DNA of 56,213 nt. It comes from a virus. The position numbers and the translations under genes were made by a program. The notes beneath the pieces were generated by a model. That model worked only from the letters and a program-made list of their open reading frames with translations, was not told the origin of the DNA and made no database searches. Below are positions 22,096 to 31,242 of the stretch, piece by piece. The stretch is taken from IMG/VR virus record IMGVR_UViG_3300044980_000094, positions 1 to 56,213 of that record. One strand, written 5' to 3'. Within the stretch, counting starts at the first letter, position 1. Every line of letters begins with the position of its first letter.

Positions 22096-23822
22096 CCACC
22101 CAACAGCGGATTGCTAGTTTGTCCCGCAATGGCGGCACCGAGCGGATATTTGAGCATCTGTGGATTTTTTGCGGCCGCGACGCCTCCATGCCATAACAAT
22201 GGTGCCCCCATTCCAGCAAGGCTAACTAGATCAGGCGGCACAGTGCCGAGTATAGTATTGGCTAGATTGCCCAAATGCTCACCAGCCCACCCACCGGCTA
22301 ATGCTTGAATGCCATGAGAGCCCAGTGTTTTGCCCACGGGTTTAACCGCAGCAGCATCAAGAGCAGCTCGATCAGCAGCATCAGGAACCAGCGCAGCCTT
22401 GGACTCATCGCTGAGCTTAGGCCATTTCTCCGGATGAGCAGACAGGAACCCCGCTGCGAGTTCGTTGGCAGCATCTGGGGTCTCGGCCCGCAGCCGACTA
22501 ATATGCGTCGAGTCCTTGGTCATGCCGTTCCAGAGCGAGCTAGCAGCATTCCCCGGCAATATAGTCTCGTTGGCCGGATTAACATCGCTGGCGATTTTGC
22601 CCATTGTCTGCTCGCCGATTTGGTAGAGCTTATTGGCTCCGGAGTTAAAATTAGCCCATTCGTCTCCCGCGCCAGCAGCATTGGCGGAGGAGCCTAGATC
22701 TTCAGTAAGAGACTTGTATAGTCCCTTAATCATGGTCGGGTCTGCGCCCTGAATCAGCTTAGGATTGGCGACGAGGTCGCCCAGCTGGCCTCGGAGGGCT
22801 CGGGCATCCTGCCAGTCGAGGGCAACTCCGGTCCCTGTCGGCGCCATTTTGGCCAGCGTGGACTGAAGTTGCTCTGGTAGCTTGGACGACAGCAGGGCGG
22901 ATAGCGGCTGTGCCTGGCCACTCTTGGTGGCCATGTCTTTTACGGTCTGGCCAAAGTTGGCCAGATTAACCGGGGTCTGCGGGCCGACTTTGGCATCGAG
23001 CGGAGCGGCAAGAGCACTTAGCTTGGTTGGCAGCTCGGTCGAGCGCCAATTGCGAACTGCATCCTGCGCAGCTTCGCCCGCCTGTTCGGCGTTCTCAGAA
23101 CTCCCCAGCTTGGCAGCCACATAGCTAAACGGATTGCCGCCGAAGGCATGGATGAGCCCAGCCACTCCGAGGCCTCCAACAGCTCCAGCGATGGCAGGAG
23201 CTATTTGATTCCCCGGCAGGGCCTCGTGGGTAAGTTCCCCCACCTCGCCGCCAGCGAGCCCAGTCGCAGCGGCTTTGGCTAGCCCGGCAGGGCCAGCACC
23301 GAGCCCAAACGGCAGCATCGAGCCAACTCCACGGGCACCAGCCGCGAGCAGGTTTTCGTCCTGCCCAGTCGGGACTAGATCGGGCCTATTCGTCAGCCCA
23401 GCCTTGTTGGTAACAGCCAAAATATCATTGCTACGAGGCGCATTGGGGATGTCTGACACCAATGGGGCATTGGGATTTGCGCCGCCGGGGAGTGCACTCC
23501 GCATCCAGTCGCCAGATAGTCCGTAATTAACCGCCGAGGCGCCATGAGTCAGCCAATCTGGCAGATATTTGGCCCCGAGCGCATTCCCGACTGAGGCTAG
23601 ATCGCCAATGGCGCCAGCGCCCTGCGCAACGCCTTTAAGGCCCTCGCTGGCAGTCAGGTTGACTTCACGCTGCAAGCCAGCAGGCTGTGTGACAGGAGCC
23701 GTAGCAGCAACTGGCTCCGCAGCTGGGCTGCCACCAAGACTTTTGAGCGCCTTCGAGACATCTGAATCCGACATCGAGTCGGGGAACTGAATGACTCTCC
23801 CGTTTGGCATCTGGACGATCAT
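22089..23822 (-). CDS. Ejection/internal virion protein
   Basis: 577 aa. The N-terminus IVQMPNGRVIQFPDSMSDSDV is a pattern I associate with phage internal virion or DNA-injection proteins; its remainder is Ala/Gly-rich and helical with hydrophobic stretches. Last gene of a run of four such proteins (26689 down to 22089), the position and number of the P22 ejection proteins gp7/gp20/gp16. AGGA precedes ATG. A specific enzymatic domain is not seen. Confidence 0.6.
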   Translation of the reverse strand: MIVQMPNGRVIQFPDSMSDSDVSKALKSLGGSPAAEPVAATAPVTQPAGLQREVNLTASEGLKGVAQGAGAIGDLASVGNALGAKYLPDWLTHGASAVNYGLSGDWMRSALPGGANPNAPLVSDIPNAPRSNDILAVTNKAGLTNRPDLVPTGQDENLLAAGARGVGSMLPFGLGAGPAGLAKAAATGLAGGEVGELTHEALPGNQIAPAIAGAVGGLGVAGLIHAFGGNPFSYVAAKLGSSENAEQAGEAAQDAVRNWRSTELPTKLSALAAPLDAKVGPQTPVNLANFGQTVKDMATKSGQAQPLSALLSSKLPEQLQSTLAKMAPTGTGVALDWQDARALRGQLGDLVANPKLIQGADPTMIKGLYKSLTEDLGSSANAAGAGDEWANFNSGANKLYQIGEQTMGKIASDVNPANETILPGNAASSLWNGMTKDSTHISRLRAETPDAANELAAGFLSAHPEKWPKLSDESKAALVPDAADRAALDAAAVKPVGKTLGSHGIQALAGGWAGEHLGNLANTILGTVPPDLVSLAGMGAPLLWHGGVAAAKNPQMLKYPLGAAIAGQTSNPLLGGQ

Positions 23823-23852
23823 GCGCGCAGTCCTAGCAGTTAGAGATCAACA

Positions 23853-25235
23853 TTATTGCCCAACTGGCACAAGGCCCTTTTCAGGATCCCAGCGATGAGT
23901 AACTCCCGGTGCAGTCCCAGCCTGCGGAACCCCCTTGACTCCTTCGCCAGAAATCTCCGTTGTGGGACTCCAGTTCTTCATGAAATCCGAATGGCTCCAT
24001 TGACTCGGCCATCGAGTCATGTCGCCACCCTTAGCCTTATATTGGTCGATGGCGTCTTGCTCATGCAGGTCTTTATCGTAAAAGTTATTCCACAAATTGA
24101 AGACCTTAACCATGGCCCTCGGATCGGTGGTCAGATTGGGATTCTTCTGCAAATAGGCCACAAACTCCTGCGCATTCATACGGCTGCCGCCGACGCCAGT
24201 GAGCTGTTGCTTGAGCTGGGACATAGAGGTCCCGAGGGAAATCTTGTCGATCTCTTGGCTAGCAGCCTGAGAACCATTAGCCCATTTATCCACCGTGTCG
24301 TTGTTGACGCCCACAGCCTGAAGCAGCGAGCCCAATCGGCTATATGTATCGGCGCCGCCGCCCATCTGAGCACTATGCGCCGCGTCGATGATCGCTCGCA
24401 TATTTTTGCTCAAATCCTGGCCGCTCAAAACCCGATCATCGAGGTTCTTTTCGTAGTCGGCCACATCAGCAATACGGTGCTCAGCGTAGCCTTTTTGGCC
24501 GACGCTGAGACCCTGTGGGCCAGAGGCAGTTGTCGAGTCAGCAGGACCACCTTGAATGCCGCCCAGCGTAACCGGAGCAGGAGCACCACCGGGTCCGACC
24601 GGCTGATATTCTGTAGTGGGTTTCATCACCCCAGCGGCACCATACATAGTCTCAGCCGGGATGCCAGAACCTGCCCCCAGCGCAATGATGTTCTTTTGCA
24701 ATTGGGCACTCGCAGCAGCCTTGGCCTCCGGGGGAGCGTCCGGGTCAGTTGGGACCCCAGCAGTCAATGCGGGCAAGATATACTGCAGGGCCTGGCCCGC
24801 ACGAGCTTGGGCTTGCGGACTGAGCAGTTTCAGTCTCCCTTGAATATTCGGCAGCAACTGGCTCACGTCTCCAGCACTTGAGGCCGCGCTGCCGCCCAAC
24901 ACCGCATCGAGGCCATCTTTGGCACCATGCTGGGCCTCGTTCTCGTATTGCTGTCTTGCCAGCATGGCTTGGCGCCAATTGGCTACAGCCTCACCTCCCC
25001 AAGCGGCCGCAGTCGGGTCTTTGCTCACAGCATCAAGGCCAGATTCCAAATCAGGACTACTGGCAATGATCTGGCCAGCCCGTTGGGTGCCTGCAAACTT
25101 CTGCTGCATCATTGAGGTCTGGGTTTGCAGCATACGCATTTGCATGATTTGGCTCATGGCGCCGAGCGGATTGCCACCAAAGAGGCCAGAATTATTGGGC
25201 TGGGCAACGTTGAGATCAAGATCAGGTCCGGGCAT
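23853..25235 (-). CDS. Ejection/internal virion protein
   Basis: 460 aa, Gln/Ala/Gly-rich and helical, with an N-terminal Met/Gln-rich segment (MSQIMQMRMLQTQTSMMQQ) and a more folded C-terminal 150 residues (VFNLWNNFYDKD...). Composition and position fit a protein packaged in the head and ejected with DNA. It starts with a TGATG overlap with the upstream gene, and GGAG nine bases before ATG. Confidence 0.55.
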   Translation of the reverse strand: MPGPDLDLNVAQPNNSGLFGGNPLGAMSQIMQMRMLQTQTSMMQQKFAGTQRAGQIIASSPDLESGLDAVSKDPTAAAWGGEAVANWRQAMLARQQYENEAQHGAKDGLDAVLGGSAASSAGDVSQLLPNIQGRLKLLSPQAQARAGQALQYILPALTAGVPTDPDAPPEAKAAASAQLQKNIIALGAGSGIPAETMYGAAGVMKPTTEYQPVGPGGAPAPVTLGGIQGGPADSTTASGPQGLSVGQKGYAEHRIADVADYEKNLDDRVLSGQDLSKNMRAIIDAAHSAQMGGGADTYSRLGSLLQAVGVNNDTVDKWANGSQAASQEIDKISLGTSMSQLKQQLTGVGGSRMNAQEFVAYLQKNPNLTTDPRAMVKVFNLWNNFYDKDLHEQDAIDQYKAKGGDMTRWPSQWSHSDFMKNWSPTTEISGEGVKGVPQAGTAPGVTHRWDPEKGLVPVGQ

Positions 25236-25888
25236 CAGTTGATACTCCTAGATGGACTAGAGGCAGACATGAGCGGATTGGGAGAGGCAGTTGGACTGGC
25301 GCCAACTGGGCCACCAGCTAGACCGCTCCCCTGCCCCTTTGCCCTCATGTCGTCAATCCGATCAGCCAGCAGCATGTGCATCCCAGCCACTCCCATATGA
25401 TGAGCCGCAAGGGCCTGCATTGGGATCAACTGCTGTTCCTGTTGCTTGAGCATTTGATCTTTTTCCATAAGCCACGAGGCCAAAGCTTGGCCCCCTTGGG
25501 GCATAGCGGATTGGCCGCCTTGGGGATTCCCCGCGATCAGGGCCATAATCTGCTTCGGGTCTCCGCCCTCGGCAATGATTTTTCCCGCGCCTTTGAGCAC
25601 GTCTTCAATCGTGGCCGAGTCGCCAAGCTTGGTGAGCGCATCGAGTTCGCTTCGGGCAATTCCAAGCATCTCGGCGGCGTTGGACACCTGATCAAAATGA
25701 GCCTTAGCAGCATCAGCGTGCTGTTGGGTCGGACTGGCAGGAGCGGGGGGATTAGCCCCAGCTGGACTTGCGGGTTTGGGGGCTTGTTCCAAATCCCCCG
25801 CGTCCGGCCCGTTGCCCATCTGGGCGTCGTCGGAATCGCCAGCGCCAATGCCAGGCGGCCGCGGATTAGGTCCAAGCAGCGGGTTCAT
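25235..25888 (-). CDS. Ejection-module structural protein
   Basis: 217 aa. Pro/Gly/Ala-rich ends with a helical centre (AKAHFDQVSNAAEMLGIARSE and a Gln-rich helix with LKQQEQQL). Not recognised as a named family; assigned by position among ejection-type proteins and low-complexity composition. AAAGGA precedes ATG. Confidence 0.5.
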   Translation of the reverse strand: MNPLLGPNPRPPGIGAGDSDDAQMGNGPDAGDLEQAPKPASPAGANPPAPASPTQQHADAAKAHFDQVSNAAEMLGIARSELDALTKLGDSATIEDVLKGAGKIIAEGGDPKQIMALIAGNPQGGQSAMPQGGQALASWLMEKDQMLKQQEQQLIPMQALAAHHMGVAGMHMLLADRIDDMRAKGQGSGLAGGPVGASPTASPNPLMSASSPSRSIN

Positions 25889-25903
25889 GCGGGAAGTCCT
25901 TTG

Positions 25904-26689
25904 TTAGCCAGCAATGTTAATGTCACCACTGCCAGGAATGCTCGGCCCAAAAAATCCAGAGCTATTGAGTGCCAGCATGAGCGCAGTATTAGTCCCGGCA
26001 CTACTAACTCCGCCGATGGCCCCAGTGAGCGAGTTAGCGGCCCCAATTGTCCCGGCCGCGCCAGCGGCAGCGCCCCCGATCAGAGCATTGCCTTGGTTGG
26101 CCGCCGAGGTCAGCCCCTGCTGCCCTGTCGTGGCCGCGGCATTCTCGCCTAGTTGGTTCTGACTCATAAGCATATTGTATGCCTGCAAATTGCCTTGATA
26201 GTAGTTCTGGGCCTGCTGAGCCCATGTCTGACTAGCAAGGCCCTGAGCATATTGGGCCTCGCCTTTGATCCCAGGGCCACTGCCTGCGGGGCGATTGCCA
26301 ATCTGGCCGGTGCCATAGCCACTCGGCGCGATCGAGTTCTGGATCCCAAACTCACCCTGTTGTAGGGCGAATTGATACCCAGGAGTCTTCACGAGTTGAT
26401 TCATCGTGGGCTTGAATGGTGCAGCGAGCGGAGATGTGAGGACATTCCCACTCGACGCACCCGTGAGCCTCTGCAAGGTCAGGTTCGCATCTTGGCCGCT
26501 GAAATTATACGGGGCCAGACTGGCCTCAGTTTGGGCAAATTCTGCGGCCTGGAGCTGCTGGGCACTAGTTGCGGCCTGCTCCTGCTCACTAGCGGCCTGT
26601 TCGCTCGCACCAGCGCCTATGGCCCCCGAGGCCACAGACCCGACGGCGCCTAATGCGCCAGCGCCTAAAACCGCTGCACCAATTCCCAT
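25904..26689 (-). CDS. DNA-transfer (P22 gp7-like) protein
   Basis: 261 aa. It has the layout of phage DNA-transfer proteins: an Ala/Gly hydrophobic N-terminus (AVLGAGALGAVGSVASGA), a Gln-rich helix, then LAPYNFSGQDANLTLQRLTG and TPGYQFALQQGEFGIQNS, and a hydrophobic Gly/Ala C-terminus. Such proteins leave the head at infection and help DNA cross the envelope. AGGAG seven bases before ATG. Confidence 0.65.
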   Translation of the reverse strand: MGIGAAVLGAGALGAVGSVASGAIGAGASEQAASEQEQAATSAQQLQAAEFAQTEASLAPYNFSGQDANLTLQRLTGASSGNVLTSPLAAPFKPTMNQLVKTPGYQFALQQGEFGIQNSIAPSGYGTGQIGNRPAGSGPGIKGEAQYAQGLASQTWAQQAQNYYQGNLQAYNMLMSQNQLGENAAATTGQQGLTSAANQGNALIGGAAAGAAGTIGAANSLTGAIGGVSSAGTNTALMLALNSSGFFGPSIPGSGDINIAG

Positions 26690-26690
26690 G

Positions 26691-27758
26691 TTAGGTCTCC
26701 TGGAGATTTAGTTTGAGCAACTCCCCATCAGGCATTGCCCCAAGCCTACGAGCCAGGACTCCAAGTCGTGGTCCGTCAGCCCGAATGCCGGCTCGGAAGA
26801 ACAATTCGTGGACTCCACGAGAACGCAGCAGTTCAGCCGCTGCCCGTTGCAAGCGGAGGCCCAGTCCAGGCCAATCCGGAGAAGCATAAAAAGCCGTATG
26901 GATGGCAGTGGATATACGCTCAGATTCCAGCGACGGTGCGATTATGGTGAGCAGATAGCCAAACATCCGACCATTAGACCTAGCAGTCAAGACCTGTAAG
27001 GCACCAGTGGCCTCCAAGGCACGGTGCAGTGGGATGTTTTTCTCCAAATAGGAATCTGGGAGTTCGCCGATCCGAGCCGAGTGTGCAGCAAATAATCTAG
27101 TTCCGTCAAGGAGGAATTGGTCAAGAGATTCGGTTTCGATGGTGAGATCGCAAGCTTGTCGCTGCGCTCGTGCCATTAGCATTCCTAAGGAGACCTGCTT
27201 AGCATTGAGACATAGCAATTCCAGCTGCTTACGAAATGCCTCCATATATCGCATAAGGGCCGAAACTGAGCATTGGAGATTCTGCAGGGCCAATAGCCGA
27301 TACCAATCAGGATCGTGCTGGTATGGCAAACAGTGAGTAAATAGCCGAGCGCATCCAGCCTCGGAGGCTAGGTCGGCATAGTTGATCAGCAGTGCATTCG
27401 GAACCCGCCTAGCAATTTGCACTAACTTGGAGTCCAGCCGCAGTAATTGGCCGCGCAGAGTTGGGCTGGGCATTACTCCAACTCGTTCCAAACTGTCCAT
27501 GACCTCTTCAACTGGCCTACGCACAATCGCAACTCGAACATCGGGTCGATATTGGACCAGCAATCGCCACCACGCCGCTGTCCCGGTTTCGCAGCTTCCA
27601 GTATAGTCCTGCTTCAGCCAGCATTTTGCATCATTTAGGCTCCGAAAATGTCTCGAGACGTCATGGGAACAATTCCAGTCCCCATAGGATAGGAAATTCG
27701 AGAGCCAATACGAGCGACTTCGGGGCAACGAAAATACAACGAACGGGCTTTGGGTCAT
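26691..27758 (-). CDS. Sulfotransferase-like domain fused to a GNAT acetyltransferase-like domain
   Basis: 355 aa. Residues 6-20 (FVVFSLPRSRSYWLS) are a sulfotransferase-type PAPS-binding loop (LPRSRxxWLS), and VAIVRRPVEEVMDSL fits the second, 3'-phosphate-binding strand-helix. Residues from about 250 (GRMFGYLLTIIAPSLES, then GLGLRLQRAAAELLRSRGV) resemble a GNAT fold. ATG 27758 overlaps the upstream stop (ATGA). It is embedded in the neck and ejection gene run, so it may be packaged or act on virion or host-surface components; this is inference. Confidence 0.65.
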   Translation of the reverse strand: MTQSPFVVFSLPRSRSYWLSNFLSYGDWNCSHDVSRHFRSLNDAKCWLKQDYTGSCETGTAAWWRLLVQYRPDVRVAIVRRPVEEVMDSLERVGVMPSPTLRGQLLRLDSKLVQIARRVPNALLINYADLASEAGCARLFTHCLPYQHDPDWYRLLALQNLQCSVSALMRYMEAFRKQLELLCLNAKQVSLGMLMARAQRQACDLTIETESLDQFLLDGTRLFAAHSARIGELPDSYLEKNIPLHRALEATGALQVLTARSNGRMFGYLLTIIAPSLESERISTAIHTAFYASPDWPGLGLRLQRAAAELLRSRGVHELFFRAGIRADGPRLGVLARRLGAMPDGELLKLNLQET

Positions 27759-28234
27759 GCGCTTGGCAGCCAAACTACACTCGCGGGTGGGCTATTGAAC
27801 ACCAACTGGACCTCGTCCCCGGCCATCAGCGGCACACAGCCGCCGGTGGCGCCTACGGCGAAGGACTGGCCGTTGCGGGTGATGCTCATAGTGCCAGAAT
27901 TGGCGACAAAAGTCCCAGCACTGCCAGCGGTGAAAGTGAACGGGCTAACAGTTGGGGTCAGTAGGGCCGGACTTTGGCCCTGGCTGCTGGCTGTCAGAAC
28001 AGTCCCGAGCAAAACCTGCCCCGAGCCTTGGACCAAAAACGCCACCAGCGAGTCCAAAGTGCCTTGGACAAAAATAACCGCACTGGAAATGGGAATCGAC
28101 GCGCCCCCGGTGCGGTTCCATAGGTTGACCAAAAATCTAAACCAAGGCAGTGTAATATGGCCGCTAAGGCCATCGACCAGCGGCGCTGTCGGCAGCGGCA
28201 TAATGGGCTGGTTGTTGTTCGGCTGCGCTGGCAT
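27755..28234 (-). CDS. Structural (tail-associated) protein
   Basis: 159 aa. The N-terminal region (LSGHITLPWFRFLVNLWNRTGG) is of a kind seen in short proteins beside phage tail hubs; the C-terminal half is beta-rich (TMSITRNGQSFAVG...VPLMAGDEVQL). ATG 28234 is chosen because the hub gene stops two bases upstream of it. The exact role in the virion is unknown. Confidence 0.55.
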   Translation of the reverse strand: MPAQPNNNQPIMPLPTAPLVDGLSGHITLPWFRFLVNLWNRTGGASIPISSAVIFVQGTLDSLVAFLVQGSGQVLLGTVLTASSQGQSPALLTPTVSPFTFTAGSAGTFVANSGTMSITRNGQSFAVGATGGCVPLMAGDEVQLVFNSPPASVVWLPSA

Positions 28235-28235
28235 G

Positions 28236-29750
28236 TTAGTTATTTCCAACCTCGGCGTCGATCCAGCCACCATTCAACGCCGCCTGCCCGGCAAAGGAAT
28301 AATTGAGTTCCAGCACTGGGAACCGGCCCAGATTCATAGGCGCAAACTTTGGCTGAGTAGAATACTCGCCGATTTCGCCCGTTGACTGCATTTGGTAATT
28401 GCCGAATGTTTTGCCGTGATCGAGTGAGACCCGGAGCCCAACCTGTGGCGGCAGACCGTTAGTGTCTACCGGCCCGTTTCCGCACTCGATGTCAGCGACG
28501 AACTTAGTCAGGCGCAGATTGCGGCCGTCGCTGAGCACCGGCTGGCCCTGGGACATGCCGGATTGGATCTTGGGAAATGTCCTCGTGTAGTTGATCGGCC
28601 CTGAAACGCCATTGATAACATCATCGGTGAAATGGTCGGGATCGAGCGCATACAGCTGGCCATTCTGCCAGTCACCGACCAGAATTTCCCCATTGACATA
28701 CATCCTACACTGGGCACGTTCTCGGTGCAGAGCCCCACTAGGATCTGTCCATCCCCTTTGATGCCAGCCATTCATGGGGTCATTGATACTCAAATCATAG
28801 ACCCAAGTCTGGTCTCCGGACTGAAACGTGATAACATAAAAAGCATGGCCCTCTTGGGTATATGTGTATGCTATCGCGTCGGACAAATCCGCCCCTTTGC
28901 GCTTCATCTGGTTAATGGCATAACTTAGCGCATAATTGCTGATAATATCAGTCACATAGCCCCGTTGGCGGACGATAAAGTTCTGACCCTGAAGGGTCTG
29001 ACTCAGCCAGACCACGTTGGTGTCAAATGCTGCGACGGAGTTTATCGCCAGACATCCATGCTCGATATACGCCCCTGGCAACAGCGCAAATGGAAAGTTC
29101 TGGTTCCCGGCGTCATACCAAAGTTCGGACTTATATTTGCCAATCAGCAGAATATTGCGCATATTGACCCAAAGGGTCTGCAGGTTGTCTGGATACCCGA
29201 CCTTGGCGGCAAAGAACAGGTTGTTGAATTGCAGATTGCCCGAAATGCTCGACCCGAACAGGTTAGAGTTCAGAAACGGCCAGAGCACAAATGTGTCCAG
29301 GATGTCTACTCGCTTGGCGCCAGTAAATGTCCCAGTTGGGTCGATGAGTATAGTAAAGGCCCCGGAGGCTAGGGAAACCCTATAGCTCGTTGGAGTTCCA
29401 TCGACAAGCCACAGGTCAATGCCGTTGTCGATCATGCTCACTGCGCCTGTGGAAGTGCCCAACTGGCCGATGGCAGTCCATGTCGCATTGCTGCTTTGGC
29501 TGCCCTGATAGAGCATATTCCCTGCGACGTAAAAACCAACGCCATTGGAGGCACAATAGGCGCCACGGGCAGGAACTGCACTCGCAGGGGTCCATTTGAG
29601 TCGCAGCCCTGGCCGCTGATAATGCGTCATGACTTTGGGCAGCGGCCCGTCGGATCGGTTGCTTTCAGGGAATAGATTCACGCACTTCTGCGCATTCGCG
29701 ATCGGACTCCGAGCACTATAGGCACCACCAACGAGTTCCATCCGGCTCAT
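28236..29750 (-). CDS. P22 gp10-like tail hub protein (packaged DNA stabilisation)
   Basis: 504 aa; P22 gp10 is about 470 aa. The N-terminus MELVGGAYSARSPIANAQ followed by KCVNLFPE is typical of this family, and the rest is beta-rich with many aromatic Gly/Asp turns. gp10 plugs the portal after packaging together with gp4. The start at ATG 29750 places the family motif at the N-terminus; a longer frame would overlap the upstream gene. Confidence 0.75.
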   Translation of the reverse strand: MSRMELVGGAYSARSPIANAQKCVNLFPESNRSDGPLPKVMTHYQRPGLRLKWTPASAVPARGAYCASNGVGFYVAGNMLYQGSQSSNATWTAIGQLGTSTGAVSMIDNGIDLWLVDGTPTSYRVSLASGAFTILIDPTGTFTGAKRVDILDTFVLWPFLNSNLFGSSISGNLQFNNLFFAAKVGYPDNLQTLWVNMRNILLIGKYKSELWYDAGNQNFPFALLPGAYIEHGCLAINSVAAFDTNVVWLSQTLQGQNFIVRQRGYVTDIISNYALSYAINQMKRKGADLSDAIAYTYTQEGHAFYVITFQSGDQTWVYDLSINDPMNGWHQRGWTDPSGALHRERAQCRMYVNGEILVGDWQNGQLYALDPDHFTDDVINGVSGPINYTRTFPKIQSGMSQGQPVLSDGRNLRLTKFVADIECGNGPVDTNGLPPQVGLRVSLDHGKTFGNYQMQSTGEIGEYSTQPKFAPMNLGRFPVLELNYSFAGQAALNGGWIDAEVGNN

Positions 29751-29764
29751 AGCATTTGCCCAAT

Positions 29765-30217
29765 TCAGCCTGGAGCAGTCTGCTTCCAAATCCCATTCGT
29801 GTAGCAAAGAAAAAAGCAAGTATTCTGCGTCGCTAGAGCGACAGAGCCACTGGCCGCAGTCCCTGGCGTGACGGAATTGAAGGGCACAATCTGGTCGCCA
29901 GCACTAGCGACATTGTTGGGATTGGTTTGGGCTGGGAATATATTAGCCGAGTTCGTGCCGAGGTTAGTCACATCGACCTCGAGGCCCGCGATGGCCTGCG
30001 GAAGCACACAGGAGTCCCCAGTCGTGGCGACGGTCTTGATGGCATTGAGGCCAGGGGCCAGCGCAGTCGCCCCGGGTCCGCCGCCACCGGCAAGGGCCAC
30101 GAGGCCACTCTGCGAGCCAAGAGTGAGCTTGGCCAATTGCAGTAGCTCACCACCATCGATGAGCCTCGGACCAGGGAGGAACGACGCAAAGAGCGAGAAT
30201 AGAGATTGGATTGCCAT
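29765..30217 (-). CDS. Structural protein, possible decoration or tail protein
   Basis: 150 aa. Beta-rich C-terminal region with GDSCVLPQAIAGLEVDVTNLG and GDQIVPFNSVTPGTAASGSV, a pattern found in small virion proteins near neck genes. No firm family. GGAG precedes ATG. Lies between the two tail-accessory gene groups. Confidence 0.55.
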   Translation of the reverse strand: MAIQSLFSLFASFLPGPRLIDGGELLQLAKLTLGSQSGLVALAGGGGPGATALAPGLNAIKTVATTGDSCVLPQAIAGLEVDVTNLGTNSANIFPAQTNPNNVASAGDQIVPFNSVTPGTAASGSVALATQNTCFFLCYTNGIWKQTAPG

Positions 30218-30373
30218 TCAAAGTCTCCTAGTGTTGGAATTTTTGTATTTGACAGCTTGGTTGAGAGGAGTAATAATTGCCGGCAAGTTGCGCTCTATAT
30301 CCTCCACAAGCCAGCTATCAATACAGAAGTGAATCTCATGAACCGGCTCCCCGCGTCTTTCAATGTCCCCCAC
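30218..30373 (-). CDS. Small protein, likely 3' part of a frameshifted gene
   Basis: 51 aa from GTG 30373: GDIERRGEPVHEIHFC..., ending KNSNTRRL. The sequence is clearly protein-like but has no ribosome site. The preceding 21-codon frame (30360..30425) overlaps it. Deleting one G from the run of five G (30366-30370) would join the two into one 71-residue protein. Either a mutation, an assembly error or a programmed shift splits it. Confidence 0.5.
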   Translation of the reverse strand: MGDIERRGEPVHEIHFCIDSWLVEDIERNLPAIITPLNQAVKYKNSNTRRL

Positions 30374-30425
30374 GGCCCGCGACGAATTTCGTCCAGATTG
30401 GTAAGTCAGTCACCAGTTCGGCCAT
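30360..30425 (-). CDS. Short 5' part of the frameshifted gene
   Basis: 21 aa (MAELVTDLPIWTKFVAGRGG and a final H). The ATG lies one base after the stop of the tail accessory gene, so translation could be coupled. The stop comes just after the GGGGG run where the frame would have to change to continue into 30218..30373. Confidence 0.45.
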   Translation of the reverse strand: MAELVTDLPIWTKFVAGRGGH

Positions 30426-30426
30426 T

Positions 30427-31239
30427 TTAGTAGTTCTCGTCCGAGTAGATATTATACAGCCCCCCACGCGACAGACCCGGCGGCAATTCCATCAGTGGAA
30501 TATTGGTATTGCCCTTGCGAAGAGTCAGCAGTGTCGATTTGGCCATCTGCGGCAGCATGTCGCCCGGAAATGTGCCAAGGCCGTATTTGGGCCTGAGCCG
30601 CAGGCCCAAATTTGCCACAATAGCAGCGTAATACTCGAATGGCAGATTAATCACACTGGCCAGAGAGGCAAAAGAACTCGGCAGTTGCTCTCGAACCGTA
30701 ATGCCTACGCTGTAAATGGCCTGACTCGGCACCGGCCACGGATACAGCAGCCCCAGCGGCCATGCCGGGTCATAAAACGCCAAGAGCGAGAACGACTGTA
30801 GAGTCTTATATGCAATGCGGTTATAATCCGCAAGTGTCGGCAGAATACGCAGAGGGTAATCAATCGGCCCGACATTTGGTCCCCCGCCAAGTATTTGCTG
30901 TCGAAAGAATGCCGACTCGATCCGATTAGGCCGACTCGTGAGTCCCACTTGGCCGATACTAATGTCCGGGGCCAGTATTGGCCCATTCGGAGGAATTTTC
31001 CCCGTCGGGCCAATGCTGTAGCTGACCTGTCCCGTCGCAGGGCCACTGAGATAAGTGACCAGATGATAGATCAAATAACTCTCGCGTTCCCACTCCTGCA
31101 GCATCCACTGGCCACGAATTGACGCATCACTGATGTCCTCAGCCCCAGGACTCTGGCCAGTACCAATGGCGCCAGAGTCCTTAAGAGCCTGTTTGCACAG
31201 GTCTCCCCAGGTGGTTTGCAGGGGCTGTAGAGCAGACAT
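30427..31239 (-). CDS. P22 gp4-like tail accessory factor
   Basis: 270 aa, longer than P22 gp4 (166 aa). Helical start (WGDLCKQALKDSG then DISDASIRGQWMLQEWERE) and the later NRIAYKTLQS and FPGDMLPQMAKSTLLTLR segments are typical of gp4-type proteins, which form the first ring below the portal. Its gene lies downstream of coat and upstream of the hub, as in P22. Confidence 0.7.
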   Translation of the reverse strand: MSALQPLQTTWGDLCKQALKDSGAIGTGQSPGAEDISDASIRGQWMLQEWERESYLIYHLVTYLSGPATGQVSYSIGPTGKIPPNGPILAPDISIGQVGLTSRPNRIESAFFRQQILGGGPNVGPIDYPLRILPTLADYNRIAYKTLQSFSLLAFYDPAWPLGLLYPWPVPSQAIYSVGITVREQLPSSFASLASVINLPFEYYAAIVANLGLRLRPKYGLGTFPGDMLPQMAKSTLLTLRKGNTNIPLMELPPGLSRGGLYNIYSDENY

Positions 31240-31242
31240 GGG

